Below are positions 1-9,410 of a DNA stretch of 64,000 nucleotides, one piece after another. The stretch is from Rhynchopus euleeides (taxonomy: Eukaryota > Euglenozoa > Diplonemea > Diplonemida > Diplonemidae): the NCBI GenBank assembly GCA_963210315.1, contig OY723252.1, positions 310,001 through 374,000 on the forward strand, in the 5' to 3' direction. The notes beneath the pieces are model-generated. The model was not told the DNA's origin. It ran no database searches and saw only the letters and a program-made list of their open reading frames with translations. Made by a program: the position numbers and the translations under genes. Position 1 is the stretch's first letter; each line of letters opens with the position of its first letter.

Positions 1-765
1 TGCCTCACTTGAGTAGTCTAGATTGCCCTGTGCTGCCATGACCACCTCCCTGTCGTTGCGGAGGGACTCACAGGCGTACTGGAGTGCGCAGCTGTCAGCT
101 TGCACAGCTGCCATGACGACCTCCCTGTCGGCCTGCAGCGCTGCATCGACGTACTCGAGTGCATTGCCACAGCGCTGCACAAGAGTGAGGACGAACGGCT
201 TGTTGCTGAGGAGTGCAGGAGATGCATGCTCCATGTCAGTGTATTCATTGGAAACCCTTGCCGTCAGTACCACGTCCTCGTCACGACGCAGGTCTTCGGA
301 AGCGTGTTGAAGGATAGAGTCGCCCGTGTGCGCAGCTGCAATGACGATGTCTTTGTCACTGCGGAATGACTCATCCAGGTGAGCCAGCGCTCCTGCGTCA
401 CACGCCACTATCGCAAGCGCCACGTCACGCAGACGCCGTGCCCAAACAGGGACGACCTCCGCGTTAAAGTTAGTCTGGCCTGGGCAATACCGCATGCGCA
501 TCTGCAGCACCTCGAGGATGCGAGCACCCGACAAGGCGACGTGGATGGAGCAGCCCTGCGACACACCTGCGGCACCGGACAGAGGGGTGCTGTCGTGGAG
601 CACGTGCCCATCCACCGCCAGCTCCACGTCCTCGGCAAGCACGTCTGCAGGCGACCCGAGCACCACGTCGAGTGCCTTTGCTTTGAGATCCACCGGCGTG
701 TCGTCCTCCCCGATGTGCACCGCATGCTGCTCCCCACACAGCCTGTCCTGCAGGTACACCTCCAT
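1..765 (-). CDS. Ubiquitin-like/DUF4116 repeat protein, copy 0 (3' part outside window)
   Basis: Translating 765 down to 1 on the minus strand gives an open frame that runs off the window edge. It starts at the same MEVYLQDRLCGEQHAVHI leader as the other family members. Residues 1 to about 80 look like a ubiquitin-like beta-grasp domain: beta strand, a T-P-V-x-L-K helix start, L-x-V-D-G-H-V-L-H-D-S-T-P-L, then a GVSQGCSIHVALSG tail. A short linker and DUF4116 units of about 33-48 residues follow (pattern L-x-x-D-x-E-V-V-x-A-A-V). The function of DUF4116 is not known; repeat number and lack of catalytic residues suggest a scaffold or binding role (inference). It is the most upstream-lying member seen of a minus-strand array and is clearly paralogous to the copy at 1685-3847. 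Confidence 0.85.
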   Translation of the reverse strand, partial: MEVYLQDRLCGEQHAVHIGEDDTPVDLKAKALDVVLGSPADVLAEDVELAVDGHVLHDSTPLSGAAGVSQGCSIHVALSGARILEVLQMRMRYCPGQTNFNAEVVPVWARRLRDVALAIVACDAGALAHLDESFRSDKDIVIAAAHTGDSILQHASEDLRRDEDVVLTARVSNEYTDMEHASPALLSNKPFVLTLVQRCGNALEYVDAALQADREVVMAAVQADSCALQYACESLRNDREVVMAAQGNLDYSSEA

Positions 766-1463
<698 letters not shown>

Positions 1464-1489
1464 TTACGCATCATACATGTGCTCAAACA

Positions 1490-1684
1490 AGTTTATAACG
1501 GGATAGCCGGGACGCAGCGCCGACACGAAGGAGCGCGTGCCGGCGCTGAAGCTCTCCCGACAGCACAAAAAGCTGGAAAGAAACAAGAGAAGAAGCAACG
1601 AAACCACGCACACTCCTGGAGTGCAGCTATTTGGGCATCCTACCGGCGGGAGGGCATGCCGGGTAGCGGGCCATCTGGACCACC
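1490..1684 (-). promoter_or_regulatory. Conserved 3' flank block of the DUF4116 family (copy 1)
   Basis: This block downstream of the copy 1 stop is repeated behind copies 3 and 4 (10040-10230, 26850-27036), and partly behind copy 2 (5550-5590). On the minus strand it has an imperfect stem made from the 25 bp at 1641-1665 (ACCGGC pairing with GCCGGGT). A pyrimidine-rich tract ending in CAG follows, near TTGTTTCTTTCCAG at about 1570-1585, and then a GTGCTGTCGGGAGAGCTTC block. The tract has the form of a 3' splice or trans-splice acceptor. It could be 3' UTR plus the acceptor of the next unit, or a last intron; this is inference. Confidence 0.45.
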
Positions 1685-3847
1685 TCACGGTGGCTGGTTG
1701 GTGCAGCCACTCCAGGCTTGCCAGGGAGGCGGCGAGGCAGGGTGAGCGGGTGTCTTGTTCTGATGCAGCTCAGGGAAGGCGGCAGCAACGACGTCGCTGT
1801 CGCGCCGCAGCGGGGCTGACGCGTGCACGAAGGCGTTTGGGTCGGCACGCACAGCCGCCAGCACCACCTCCTTGTCGCAGCACAGCGCTGTGGAGGCGTA
1901 CTTCAGGGCACATCCCTCTTGTCGCACAGCCGCCAGCACCACCTCACGCTTGTTCCGCAGTGTGGTGCGGGCGAAGCACAGCGCACTGCCGCAACTCGTC
2001 ACGGCTGCGAGGACCACCTCTTCGTCAGCACAGAAGACAGGATCGACGAACTGCAGAGCACCGCCGTGTGCACGAGCTGCTTGAAGCACAACCGACCTGT
2101 CGCTTCGCAGTGAAGAGTCAGCGTACTGCATGGCCCTCCCGTCCTGCAAGACGGCAGCCAGTTGAAGCTCCTTGTCACGGCACAGTGAGTAACTGGCGTA
2201 GTGAAGAGCGCACCCGCACTTGCGTACGGCTGCAATCATGAAGTCTCTGTTGCTGTAGAAGGAAGGGTCGGCGTAGCGGAGACCTCTCGCGTCACCGTGT
2301 GTGGCTGCGAGCACCACCTCCTCGTCCTTCTGGAAAGTCAGGTCAGCATATTGAAGCACCCAACCGGCCGACTTCACAGCGGCAAGCACGACCTCACGAT
2401 CCTTCCACAGGTTTTCCGAAGCAAACACGAACGCACTACCCTCCTTCCGCACGGCTGCGAGAACCACATCTCTGTTGCTGCGGATCGACTCAACACAGGA
2501 GTACAACGCACGTGGGTGCTGTGCCACCGCAGCAAGCTGCACCTCCGTGTCGCCTTGCACGGAGGTGTGGGCGTACTGCAAGGCACCCCCATCCAGCTTG
2601 ACACACTGCAGCACGAAGTCTCTGTTGGCCTGGAGTGACTGGTCTGCGACACCGAGCAGATATGGGTCACGCCGCACACCTGCCAGCACCACCTCCTCGT
2701 CCTTCTGAAGGTGGGATGCGGCACACTCCAGTGCCTGGGTCTGACCCCCACCTCTGCTATGCATCGCAGCCAGCACCACCTCCCTGTCGCCCTGCAGGGA
2801 AGGGTGGGCGTAGTGGAGTGCAGCGGGGTGCGTCTCGACTGCTGCAAGCACAAGGTCTCGGTCGCAGCGCAGCGACTCGTCTGCATGTGCCAGCACGGCG
2901 CCGTTCCACATTACTGCATCGCGTTGGAACTCTGCGTTGACACGCAGCTCTGGCGATACATCGATGAAGGAGATGCGGCGCCAACGCAGCAAGGACAGCA
3001 CCACCTCCCTGTCCCCACGCAGCGCATCAGGAATATTACACGTACCCCGATGAGGTGTGAGAACAAGCTCCTTGTCCTTGCGCAGTACCCTTGAGTAGTC
3101 TAGATTGCCCTGTGCTGCCGTGACCACCTCCCTGTCGTTGCGGAGGGACTCACAGGCGTACTGGAGTGCCCAGCTGTCAGCTTGCACGGCTGCCATGACG
3201 ACCTCCCTGTCGGCCTGCAGCGCTGCATCGACGTACTCGAGTGCATTGCCACAGCGCTGCACAAGAGTGAGGACGAACGGCTTGTTGCTGAGGAGTGCTG
3301 CAGATGCGTGCTCCATGTCAGTGTCTGGATCGAAAACCCCTGCCGTCAGTACCACGTCCTCGTCACCCCGCAGGTCTTCGGAAGCGTGTTGAAGGATAGC
3401 GCCGCCCGTGTGCGCAGCTGCAATGACGGTGTCTTTGTCACTGCGGAATGACTCATCCAGGTGCTTCAGCGCATTCCCGTCACACGCCACCATCGCAAGG
3501 GCCACGTCACGCAGACGCCGTGCCCAAACAGGGACGATCTTCGTGTTAAAGTTAGTCTGGCCTGGGGCTTGCCGCATGTGCTCCTGCAGCACCTCGAGGA
3601 AGCGAGCACCCGACAAGGCGACGTGGATGGAGCAACCCTGCGACACACCTGCGGCACCGGACAGAGGGGTGCTGTCGTGGAGCACGTGCCCATCCACCGC
3701 CAGCTCCACGTCCTCGGCAAGCACGTCTGCAGGCGACCCGAGCACCACGTCGAGGGCCTTTGCTTTGAGATGCACCGGCGTGTCGTCCTCCCCGATGTGC
3801 ACCGCATGCTGCTCCCCACACAGCCTGTCCTGCAGGTACACCTCCAT
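1685..3847 (-). CDS. Ubiquitin-like/DUF4116 repeat protein, copy 1 (intact)
   Basis: A 720-residue frame from the MEVYLQDRL start, which is conserved in copies 0, 2 and 3. Residues 1 to about 80 resemble a ubiquitin-like domain (T-P-V-H-L-K helix, V-D-G-H-V-L-H-D, G-V-S-Q-G terminal strand). A linker with V-P-V-W-A-R-R-L-R-D-V-A-L-A follows. About 22-23 DUF4116 repeats then run nearly to the C-terminus, each like LRNDREVVLAAV plus G-x-A-L-x-Y-A. The end is a short Pro-rich tail. No signal peptide or membrane segment is seen, so it is probably an intracellular scaffold or interaction protein (inference). The frame stays open upstream to an ATG at 4255, through a fragment of the giant gene. The start at 3847 is preferred because it is the family start. 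It is the only member here with the normal start and an unbroken frame over its full length. Confidence 0.9.
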   Translation of the reverse strand: MEVYLQDRLCGEQHAVHIGEDDTPVHLKAKALDVVLGSPADVLAEDVELAVDGHVLHDSTPLSGAAGVSQGCSIHVALSGARFLEVLQEHMRQAPGQTNFNTKIVPVWARRLRDVALAMVACDGNALKHLDESFRSDKDTVIAAAHTGGAILQHASEDLRGDEDVVLTAGVFDPDTDMEHASAALLSNKPFVLTLVQRCGNALEYVDAALQADREVVMAAVQADSWALQYACESLRNDREVVTAAQGNLDYSRVLRKDKELVLTPHRGTCNIPDALRGDREVVLSLLRWRRISFIDVSPELRVNAEFQRDAVMWNGAVLAHADESLRCDRDLVLAAVETHPAALHYAHPSLQGDREVVLAAMHSRGGGQTQALECAASHLQKDEEVVLAGVRRDPYLLGVADQSLQANRDFVLQCVKLDGGALQYAHTSVQGDTEVQLAAVAQHPRALYSCVESIRSNRDVVLAAVRKEGSAFVFASENLWKDREVVLAAVKSAGWVLQYADLTFQKDEEVVLAATHGDARGLRYADPSFYSNRDFMIAAVRKCGCALHYASYSLCRDKELQLAAVLQDGRAMQYADSSLRSDRSVVLQAARAHGGALQFVDPVFCADEEVVLAAVTSCGSALCFARTTLRNKREVVLAAVRQEGCALKYASTALCCDKEVVLAAVRADPNAFVHASAPLRRDSDVVAAAFPELHQNKTPAHPASPPPWQAWSGCTNQPP

Positions 3848-3917
3848 TCTCAAGATGACCCCTTCCCGTTTCCCTGTGTGTCTGCAGTGGATGTGATGTG
3901 TGTGTGTACAACACCAC

Positions 3918-3962
3918 TCTATAACGACCAGGCGCGGTCTCGCGCAGTGTATGTGCATAACG
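3918..3962 (-). promoter_or_regulatory. Upstream motif shared by copies 1 and 3
   Basis: CTCTATAACGACCAGGC followed by a CTCGCGCAGTG block lies 71-115 bp upstream of the copy 1 ATG. It recurs at 12763-12806, about 370-415 bp upstream of the copy 3 ATG. Conservation at different spacing in two paralogues suggests a retained promoter or leader element, but it may only reflect shared ancestry of the flank. Confidence 0.35.
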
Positions 3963-3974
3963 AAGGAAGGGGAT

Positions 3975-4426
3975 GTGAACAACGGCAAGTGTGGAAGGGT
4001 ATGGGGAAGCCCCATTCGCACGGCATCAGACTGAGATCGGAAAGAACGAACGCAGAGAGTGCTGGCCGAGCCCAGCGCCGCCACCACCGCGAAGCCACCG
4101 CTGGGGCAGGCGGCGCAGGTGTGGTCCGACGCGAAGTCGGGGGAGTGCGTGTCGCCGCACTCGCTGCAGAGAAACCCGCTGGCGGGGGGCGAGCAGCTGG
4201 CGGCGCCGAAGCAGGACGCACTCCTCCGTGCCGTAGACCACAGCTCGTGCCTCAAGCACCGCGATCCGCGTCGACCGCTGCTCCTCTGGCAGCTCGTCTG
4301 CCTCCTCGCAAGTCCAGCGTCAGGCGGTCCTGGTGGTCTCCAAAGGTGCAGTCCGCCGTGGCGATGGTGCCCGACACACCCGTGCTGTTCAGCAGCCCTG
4401 GCCCGCAGTGCACCACAGCCCAGGCA
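3975..4426 (-). pseudogene. Shrunken fragment of the giant surface-protein gene
   Basis: Three pieces match the gene at 15197-26233 and its 3' flank in the same order and strand. 3975-4055 matches 14900-14972 (3' flank), 4072-4210 matches 17098-17236 (Cys-rich G-F-L-C-x-E-C-G-D-T-H segment and start of TM1), and 4329-4426 matches 17370-17467 (H-C-G-P-G-L-L-N-S-T-G segment). More than 2 kb of the membrane region and the C-terminal domain is missing, as is a short piece between the last two blocks. It is a partial duplicate with large internal deletions, not a gene. One piece stays in frame with the downstream DUF4116 copy 1, which makes a longer chimeric ORF (4255-1685). Confidence 0.8.
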
Positions 4427-4731
4427 AAAAGGAACCCTAGTGAATCATAATATCCTGTCACTGACATCGCTTCACTCGACATGCATGTTGTGTCCGAGCA
4501 CCAGTGTTGCTTGGCTTCTGTTGTTGTGTTGGGGACGTGGTGTGGGCAAAACAGTCCGGGATGCACGGAGAGGGGGGGGGGGCACGGGGTACTGGCAGTG
4601 AAGCTGTCCCACACGGCGACCCGGGGCAAATACCCGTGCGTCGCAAGGCGGGGTGGGAACAGGGCCAATGCTGAGGGAGGTGGGACGGCCGCCTCACAAG
4701 TGGGCTAGCATCTTTAAACATGCTTCTTTCT

Positions 4732-4835
4732 ATCAAGCGTTCGCTTGATGGGGGCCCTCGCTACCAGTGTCCACAGCACGTCAGTCGCCGTGGCTCACTT
4801 CTTCTCACTCAGTCACACTGGTAGCGAGGGCCCCC
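4732..4835. repeat. Double foldback element
   Basis: An 8-bp stem (ATCAAGCG, loop TT, CGCTTGAT) at 4732-4749 is followed by a perfect 21-bp inverted repeat. Its left arm is 4750-4770 (begins GGGGGCCCTCGCTACCAG) and its right arm 4815-4835, with a 44-bp spacer. This would form a strong cruciform or RNA hairpin. It may be a small MITE or a transcript end structure. Confidence 0.8.
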
Positions 4836-5004
4836 GATAGATAACGTAACAACGGGGCCTCGTTTGCCTTCGTTGTGTGCCTAAGTACAATAGCCTTGTC
4901 ATGCTCACCCACATCCCACCCATTATCAACAGTCCAAGCAATGGTTCCTACACTCGAAGAGATGGGAAACAATGTTTCTCATCGCAAAACGCAAATCCAG
5001 AGTA

Positions 5005-5114
5005 AGGGGGTCTTCGCTGGTCGACAAACTTCGACAATCTTCGTCATTTTTCAGCCAATTCAACAGGAAATGCACCAAAATGCACTGACGACCACCCCGT
5101 AGCGAAGACCCCCT
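5005..5114. repeat. Small foldback (14-bp TIR)
   Basis: AGGGGGTCTTCGCT at 5005-5018 is repeated inverted at 5101-5114, enclosing about 80 bp. A related GGGGGGTCTTCGCT sequence appears near 29990, so this terminus may belong to a small TIR family. Confidence 0.65.
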
Positions 5115-5221
5115 AAAGCAGAAGCGATAAATACCACAGGCATCTCACCACTCAGTGACTGCATTGTGCCGAACGAAGTCCCTTCGCTCTGTGCCCAAAA
5201 TGTGCCAGGCTTACTGTTCTG

Positions 5222-5340
5222 CGCTTGAGACGAAGGCCCCCAACGGGGAGGGGTAGACCGTGCTCTGCGTCAAAAGTGCTGTCAGGTCTGCAGCCTGTAT
5301 TGTGAGGCGGCTCACTGTTCTGCGCTTTACAGCGAAGGGC
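5222..5340 (+). repeat. Dispersed repeat R1
   Basis: Contains CCCCCAACGGGGAGGGG, GTCAAAAGTG, CTGTCAGGTCTGCAGCCT and GAGGCGGCTCACTGTTCTGC. The same order is found at about 42655-42762, and more diverged at 40590-40726. Function unknown. Confidence 0.75.
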
Positions 5341-5563
5341 TTGAGAGCGCAGGCCCCCAATGTTGTTCGACTGCGCAGCGACTCAGGGAGGCAAGGTAGC
5401 ACATCCGCCCTGTTGAAGGTTCCAAAGCCAAGGCATCTCTCCCGGAGGGGGGGGGGGGGGGTTGCGATCGAGATGATGCGGGGCACTGTGTGGGATGGGG
5501 GTGCTCTCGTCTGACACACATGCAATAACGATTTATGAGGGTGCTAACGCGCTGTGGGCATCC

Positions 5564-5588
5564 TACCGGCGGGAGGGCATGCCGGGTA
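5564..5588 (-). promoter_or_regulatory. Conserved stem motif behind copy 2
   Basis: The same 25-bp imperfect inverted repeat (ACCGGC ... GCCGGGT) seen downstream of copies 1, 3 and 4. Here only the stem and its immediate edge are kept; the pyrimidine-tract part of the block is missing. Confidence 0.5.
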
Positions 5589-7379
5589 GCGGGAACACAA
5601 CAGGGAGGGCATGCGGCGGGGGGGGCCATCCGAAGACGGGCCGGTGGTGCGGTGGTGCGCGGTGAGCGAGTCGGGGGTATCCGAGGAGAAGAACGGCGGA
5701 GACGGTGAAGACGGTGTGCCTTGTGCATTGAGTTCCTCACAACGTGTTGCAGCATGGCCAACACCAACGCCACGTGGACCGCTCCACATCCGGTCTGAGT
5801 TCTCGAGGGGGGGCAGGGTCGGATGGTGTGGGCCACGCTGCGTGGGGAGCACTGCAGGCTTGCCAGGGAGGCGGCGAGGCAGGGTGAGCGGGTGTCTTGT
5901 TGTGGTGCAGCTCAGGGAAGGCGGCAGCAACGACGTCGCTGTCGCGCCGCAGCGGGGCTGACGCGTGCATGCAGGCGTTTGGGTCGGCACGCACAGCCGC
6001 CAGCACCACCTCCTTGTCGCAGCACAGCGCTGTGGAGGCGTACTGCAGGGCCCATCCCTCCTGTCGCACAGCCACCAGCACCACCTCACGCTTGTTCCGC
6101 AGTGTGGTGCGGGCGAAGCGCAGCGCACTGCCGCAACTCGTCACGGCTGCGAGGACCACCTCTTCGTCAGCACAGAAGACAGGATCGACGAACTGCAGAG
6201 CACCGCCGTGTGCACGAGCTGCTTGAAGCACAACCGACCTGTCGCTTCGCAGTGAAGGGTCAGCGTACTGCATGGCCCTCCCGTCCTGCAAGACGGCAGC
6301 CAGTTGAAGCTCCTTGTCACGGCTCAGTGAGTAACTGGCGTAGTGAAGAGCGCACCCGCACTTGCGTATGGCTGCAAGCATGAAGTCTCTGCTGCTGCGG
6401 AAGGAAGGGTCGGCGAAGCGGAGACCTCTCGCGTCACCGTGTGTGGCTGCGAGCACCACCTCCTCGTCTTTGCGGAAAGTCGTGTCAGCATATTCAAGTG
6501 CACAGTCTGCCGCTGTCGAAGAACACCACGACTTCACAGCAGCAAGCAAGATCTCCCGATCGAGCTGAAGTTTGTCGGAGGCCAGGAGGAATGCGGACGC
6601 ATCCTTGTGGGCGCCTGTGAGGACCACACCTCTGTTGCTGCGGATGGAATCGTCACAGAACTGCAAGGCACGTGGATCCTGTGCCACCGCAGCAAGCTGC
6701 AGCTCCGTGTCGCACACGCAGGGGTGGGCGTGCTGTAAGGCGCGCCCATTCAGCTTGACACACTGCAGCACGAAGTCTCTGTTGGTCTGGAGTGACTCGT
6801 CTGCGGCACCGAGCACGTATGGGTCACGCCGCACACCTGCCAGCACCACCTCCTCGTCCTTCTGAAGGTGGGATGCGGCACACTGCAGTGCCTCGGTCTG
6901 ACCCCCACGCATGAGGGTGTGGGTGGTCACCTCTGCTGTGCATGGCAGCCAGCACCACCTCCCTGTCGGCCCACAGGGAAGGGTGGGCGTGTTGGAGTCC
7001 TTCGGGCCACGTCTCGACTGCTGCAAGCACAACGTCTCGGTCGCAGCGCAGCGACTCGTCTGCACATGTTAAATACCCACTGTTCCACATCACTGCCTCT
7101 CGTTGGAACTCAGCATCGTCACGCAGCTCAGGAGATATATCGGTGATGGAGAGGCGGTCCCAACGCAGCAAGGACAGCACCACCTCCCTGTCCCCACGCA
7201 GCGCGTCAGGCACACCCCAACGCCCATGAGGTGAGAGAACAAGCTCCTTGTCGTTGCGCAGTGTCTCACTTGAGTACCGTAGATTGCCCTGTGCTGCCAT
7301 GACCACCTCCCTGTCGTTGCGGAGGGACTCACAGGCGTATCGGATTGCCTCGCCATCTGATTGCACAGCTGCCATGACG

Positions 7380-8211
7380 TATTGACTTTGTTTATAGACT
7401 GACTCATCCAGAGGATCCAGGGAGCCCAGCGCAATTGCCAGACCCCCCAGACGGCCAGAAGACGCCGGTCTTCGCCGGGGCGGACCCAGCTAAAAGCTAA
7501 CAGCAAGAACAGCAATAAAAAGGGAGAGCGTGCTCCTATCTCTGTGGGCTGGCGGGAAAAGGAGAAAAGGTAGAAAGGAAGGAAGCAATGTGCAACAAAA
7601 TACGATTAATGCACTCGTTTGTTAACACCGCGCCGGTCGCATAATGCTGCGGTCGGATGAACGATTGACTGATCAACTCCAACCCAGTGGGCGTAAAAAG
7701 GAGAAGACGGGAACAACGGCTGGTCTAAACAGGACGAACGGACACTCACCACCACAGGGTATTCCAGAGGCGTTCCTGGTCGCGGCTCGACTGGTCGAAC
7801 AACAGGTGACGGGCAAAAGATCGTGGTGAAAAAGAACTAAAAGTAGGAAGGCGAAGGAAGGCAAAGCCGGGGGATCCACGTGTGCGTTAAACTTGTCCCA
7901 CGTGCGCGTGTGCGGTAAACTTGTCCCACGCGCCCCGGTGAAAAACACGTAACACGGTTGCCGCCCACAGTTTCTTCTGGCCACGCGGCGCGCTTCATGA
8001 GCGCCGCGTGCAGCCTGACTGGTCTTAGCGGCCTAAGCGAAACACCGGGTCTCCAGAGGGATACATCCAGCCTACACGCAATGCGCTACCTTAAGCCAAA
8101 GCGTGCAGCGTAGCTTACCTCAACGGTCTGTTCGCAAAGGCCCCCAGGGTTCACCACGTGGAGGTGCCAGCCGTAGTCGCCAGGTCCGCTCCCCTGACGA
8201 CCCATCACCCC
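7380..8211. mobile_element. 832-bp insertion A in DUF4116 copy 2 (18-bp target duplication)
   Basis: The host sequence TGCACAGCTGCCATGACG is present on both sides (7362-7379 and 8212-8229). Uninterrupted paralogues have it once, so this is an insertion with an 18-bp target site duplication. Long duplications fit target-primed (LINE/SINE-type) insertion. No long ORF, poly-A or clear TIR is seen. The insert has a perfect 10-bp stem with 9-nt loop at 7982-8010 (CACGCGGCGC ... GCGCCGCGTG). It also has two near-copies of GTAAACTTGTCCCACG-like sequence (about 7885-7900 and 7916-7931). The family is not recognised; a SINE-like or non-autonomous element is the best guess. Confidence 0.75.
7982..8010 (+). 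other. Perfect GC-rich hairpin inside insertion A
   Basis: CACGCGGCGC pairs perfectly with GCGCCGCGTG across a 9-nt loop. It may be a structural part of the inserted element's RNA. Confidence 0.6.
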
Positions 8212-8427
8212 TGCACAGCTGCCATGACGACCTCCCTGTCGGCCTGCAGCGCTGCATCGACATGCCTGAGTGCATCACCACAGCGCTGTACAAGAGTGAG
8301 GACGAACGGCTTGTTGTGGAGGAGTGCTGCACATGTGTACCTTTCGGGGTCGCAGTCCTCACTGGAAGTCATTGCTACCAGCGCAATGTCCGCGTCCTCA
8401 CGCAGGTCTGCGGAAGCGTCATCAAAT

Positions 8428-8954
8428 TTTTTTTTTCATGTCGCTCCCGTTGGTCACTTCGCTGCTTTGAGTCAGCCACGTGGCGGAAGCCGGACCGCAG
8501 GGAGGGGCGTTGCGCCCGTTGACGCCTCTCACTCCTCATGTGCCTTGAGTAGCTGCCAGGTGGGTCTGCTTTGAGGCGGGGAATCGCGTCAGGCCAAACA
8601 GCCACTGCGAGGACGTCTCCCCTAAAAGAAAAGAAAGAATGTGGGAAGGGGACGGGGGTGGGATGGGTGGGCAGCGCAAGCCGGAAGGAGCGCCTCCCAT
8701 GGGGCGGAAGCTCACCCGACAGCATAAAATGCTGCGAAAACAACAAAAAAAGGGAAAATAAACCACGCACACCACAACATCAATAAAACCAAAGCCGTGC
8801 AGAAAGGGCCCCTCCGCATATATGAAACAGGGCACACAGCGGAAAAAGAGTTACCAGAGCTTGCTTTAGTTTCCCCTCGGAGGAGGGTAATCACAGGGGG
8901 CGCCACGTGAAGGCAGCAAGTTGGATTTTATCCCCCCTGGTGACGAGAGTGGGG
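8428..8954 (-). mobile_element. 527-bp insertion B with poly-A tail in DUF4116 copy 2
   Basis: ATCAAAT flanks the insert at 8421-8427 and 8955-8961, a 7-bp target duplication. Removing it restores a normal family-like coding stretch, which proves the insertion. A run of T at 8427-8436 reads as a poly-A tail on the minus strand, so a retroposed RNA inserted in minus orientation is likely. Inside, on the minus strand, are a pyrimidine tract ending in GCAG and then TGCTGTCGGGTGAGCTTCC. These resemble the tract and GTGCTGTCGGGAGAGCTTC block in the 3' flanks of the DUF4116 genes. It could be a retrocopy of a related transcript or a SINE. Confidence 0.7.
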
Positions 8955-9410
8955 ATCAAATGCGGATGCGTTTCTGTGCACAGCTGCAATGACGATGTCT
9001 TTGTCACTGCGGAATGACACATCCAGGTATCGTAGCGCATACCGGTTATACGCCACCATCGCAAGGGCCACGTCACGCAGACGCCGTGCCCAAACAGGGA
9101 TCGTCGTCACGTCAACCCGCTCCCAACTGCTCTCACTCTTGTGCTTCTGCAGCGCCTTCACGAAGCGAGCACCCGACAAGGCGACGTGGATGGAGCAACC
9201 CTGTGACACACCTGCGGCACCGGACAGAGGGGTGCTGTCGTAGAGCACGTGCCCATCCACCGCCAGCTCCACGTCCTCGGCAAGCACGTCTGCAGGCGAC
9301 CCGAGCACCACGTCGAGTGCCTTTGCTTTGAGATCCAACGGCGTGTCGTCCTCCCCGATGTGCACCGCATGCTGCTCCCCACACAGCCTGTCCTGCAGGT
9401 ACACCTCCAT

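Larger units (their letters stand above)
4440..5536. other. Intergenic region with foldbacks and a dispersed repeat
   Basis: No gene is supported here. It holds a strong hairpin pair (4732-4835), a second 110-bp foldback (5005-5114) and a copy of dispersed repeat R1 (about 5222-5340). G and A/G runs (4569-4578, 5446-5461) may limit assembly quality. Confidence 0.6.
5737..9410 (-). pseudogene. Ubiquitin-like/DUF4116 protein, copy 2 (interrupted)
   Basis: The family start MEVYLQDRL is at 9410. The reading runs 9410 to about 8962, then is broken by an insertion (8428-8954), resumes about 8427-8212, is broken again by a second insertion (7380-8211), and resumes at 7379. In the third part a 22-bp extra stretch near 6911-6932, compared with copy 1, shifts the frame between the units at 7375-6930 and 6900-5737. 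The 3' portion (to 5737) is still a clean array of DUF4116 units with family-like Leu-Arg-Asp/Val-Val spacing. The copy is more diverged than copies 1, 3 and 4, so it is probably an older paralogue that has decayed. Unless the inserts are spliced out, it is not expressed as one protein. Confidence 0.85.

Noticed and set aside
1537-2241. Plus-strand ORFs opposite the DUF4116 genes (also near 9634-10929, 12007-12783, 26605-27504)
   Set aside because: Arg/His/Pro-rich shadows that recur wherever the minus-strand repeats occur.
8020-8110. tRNA or small RNA gene in insertion A
   Set aside because: No cloverleaf or clear internal promoter boxes found by eye.
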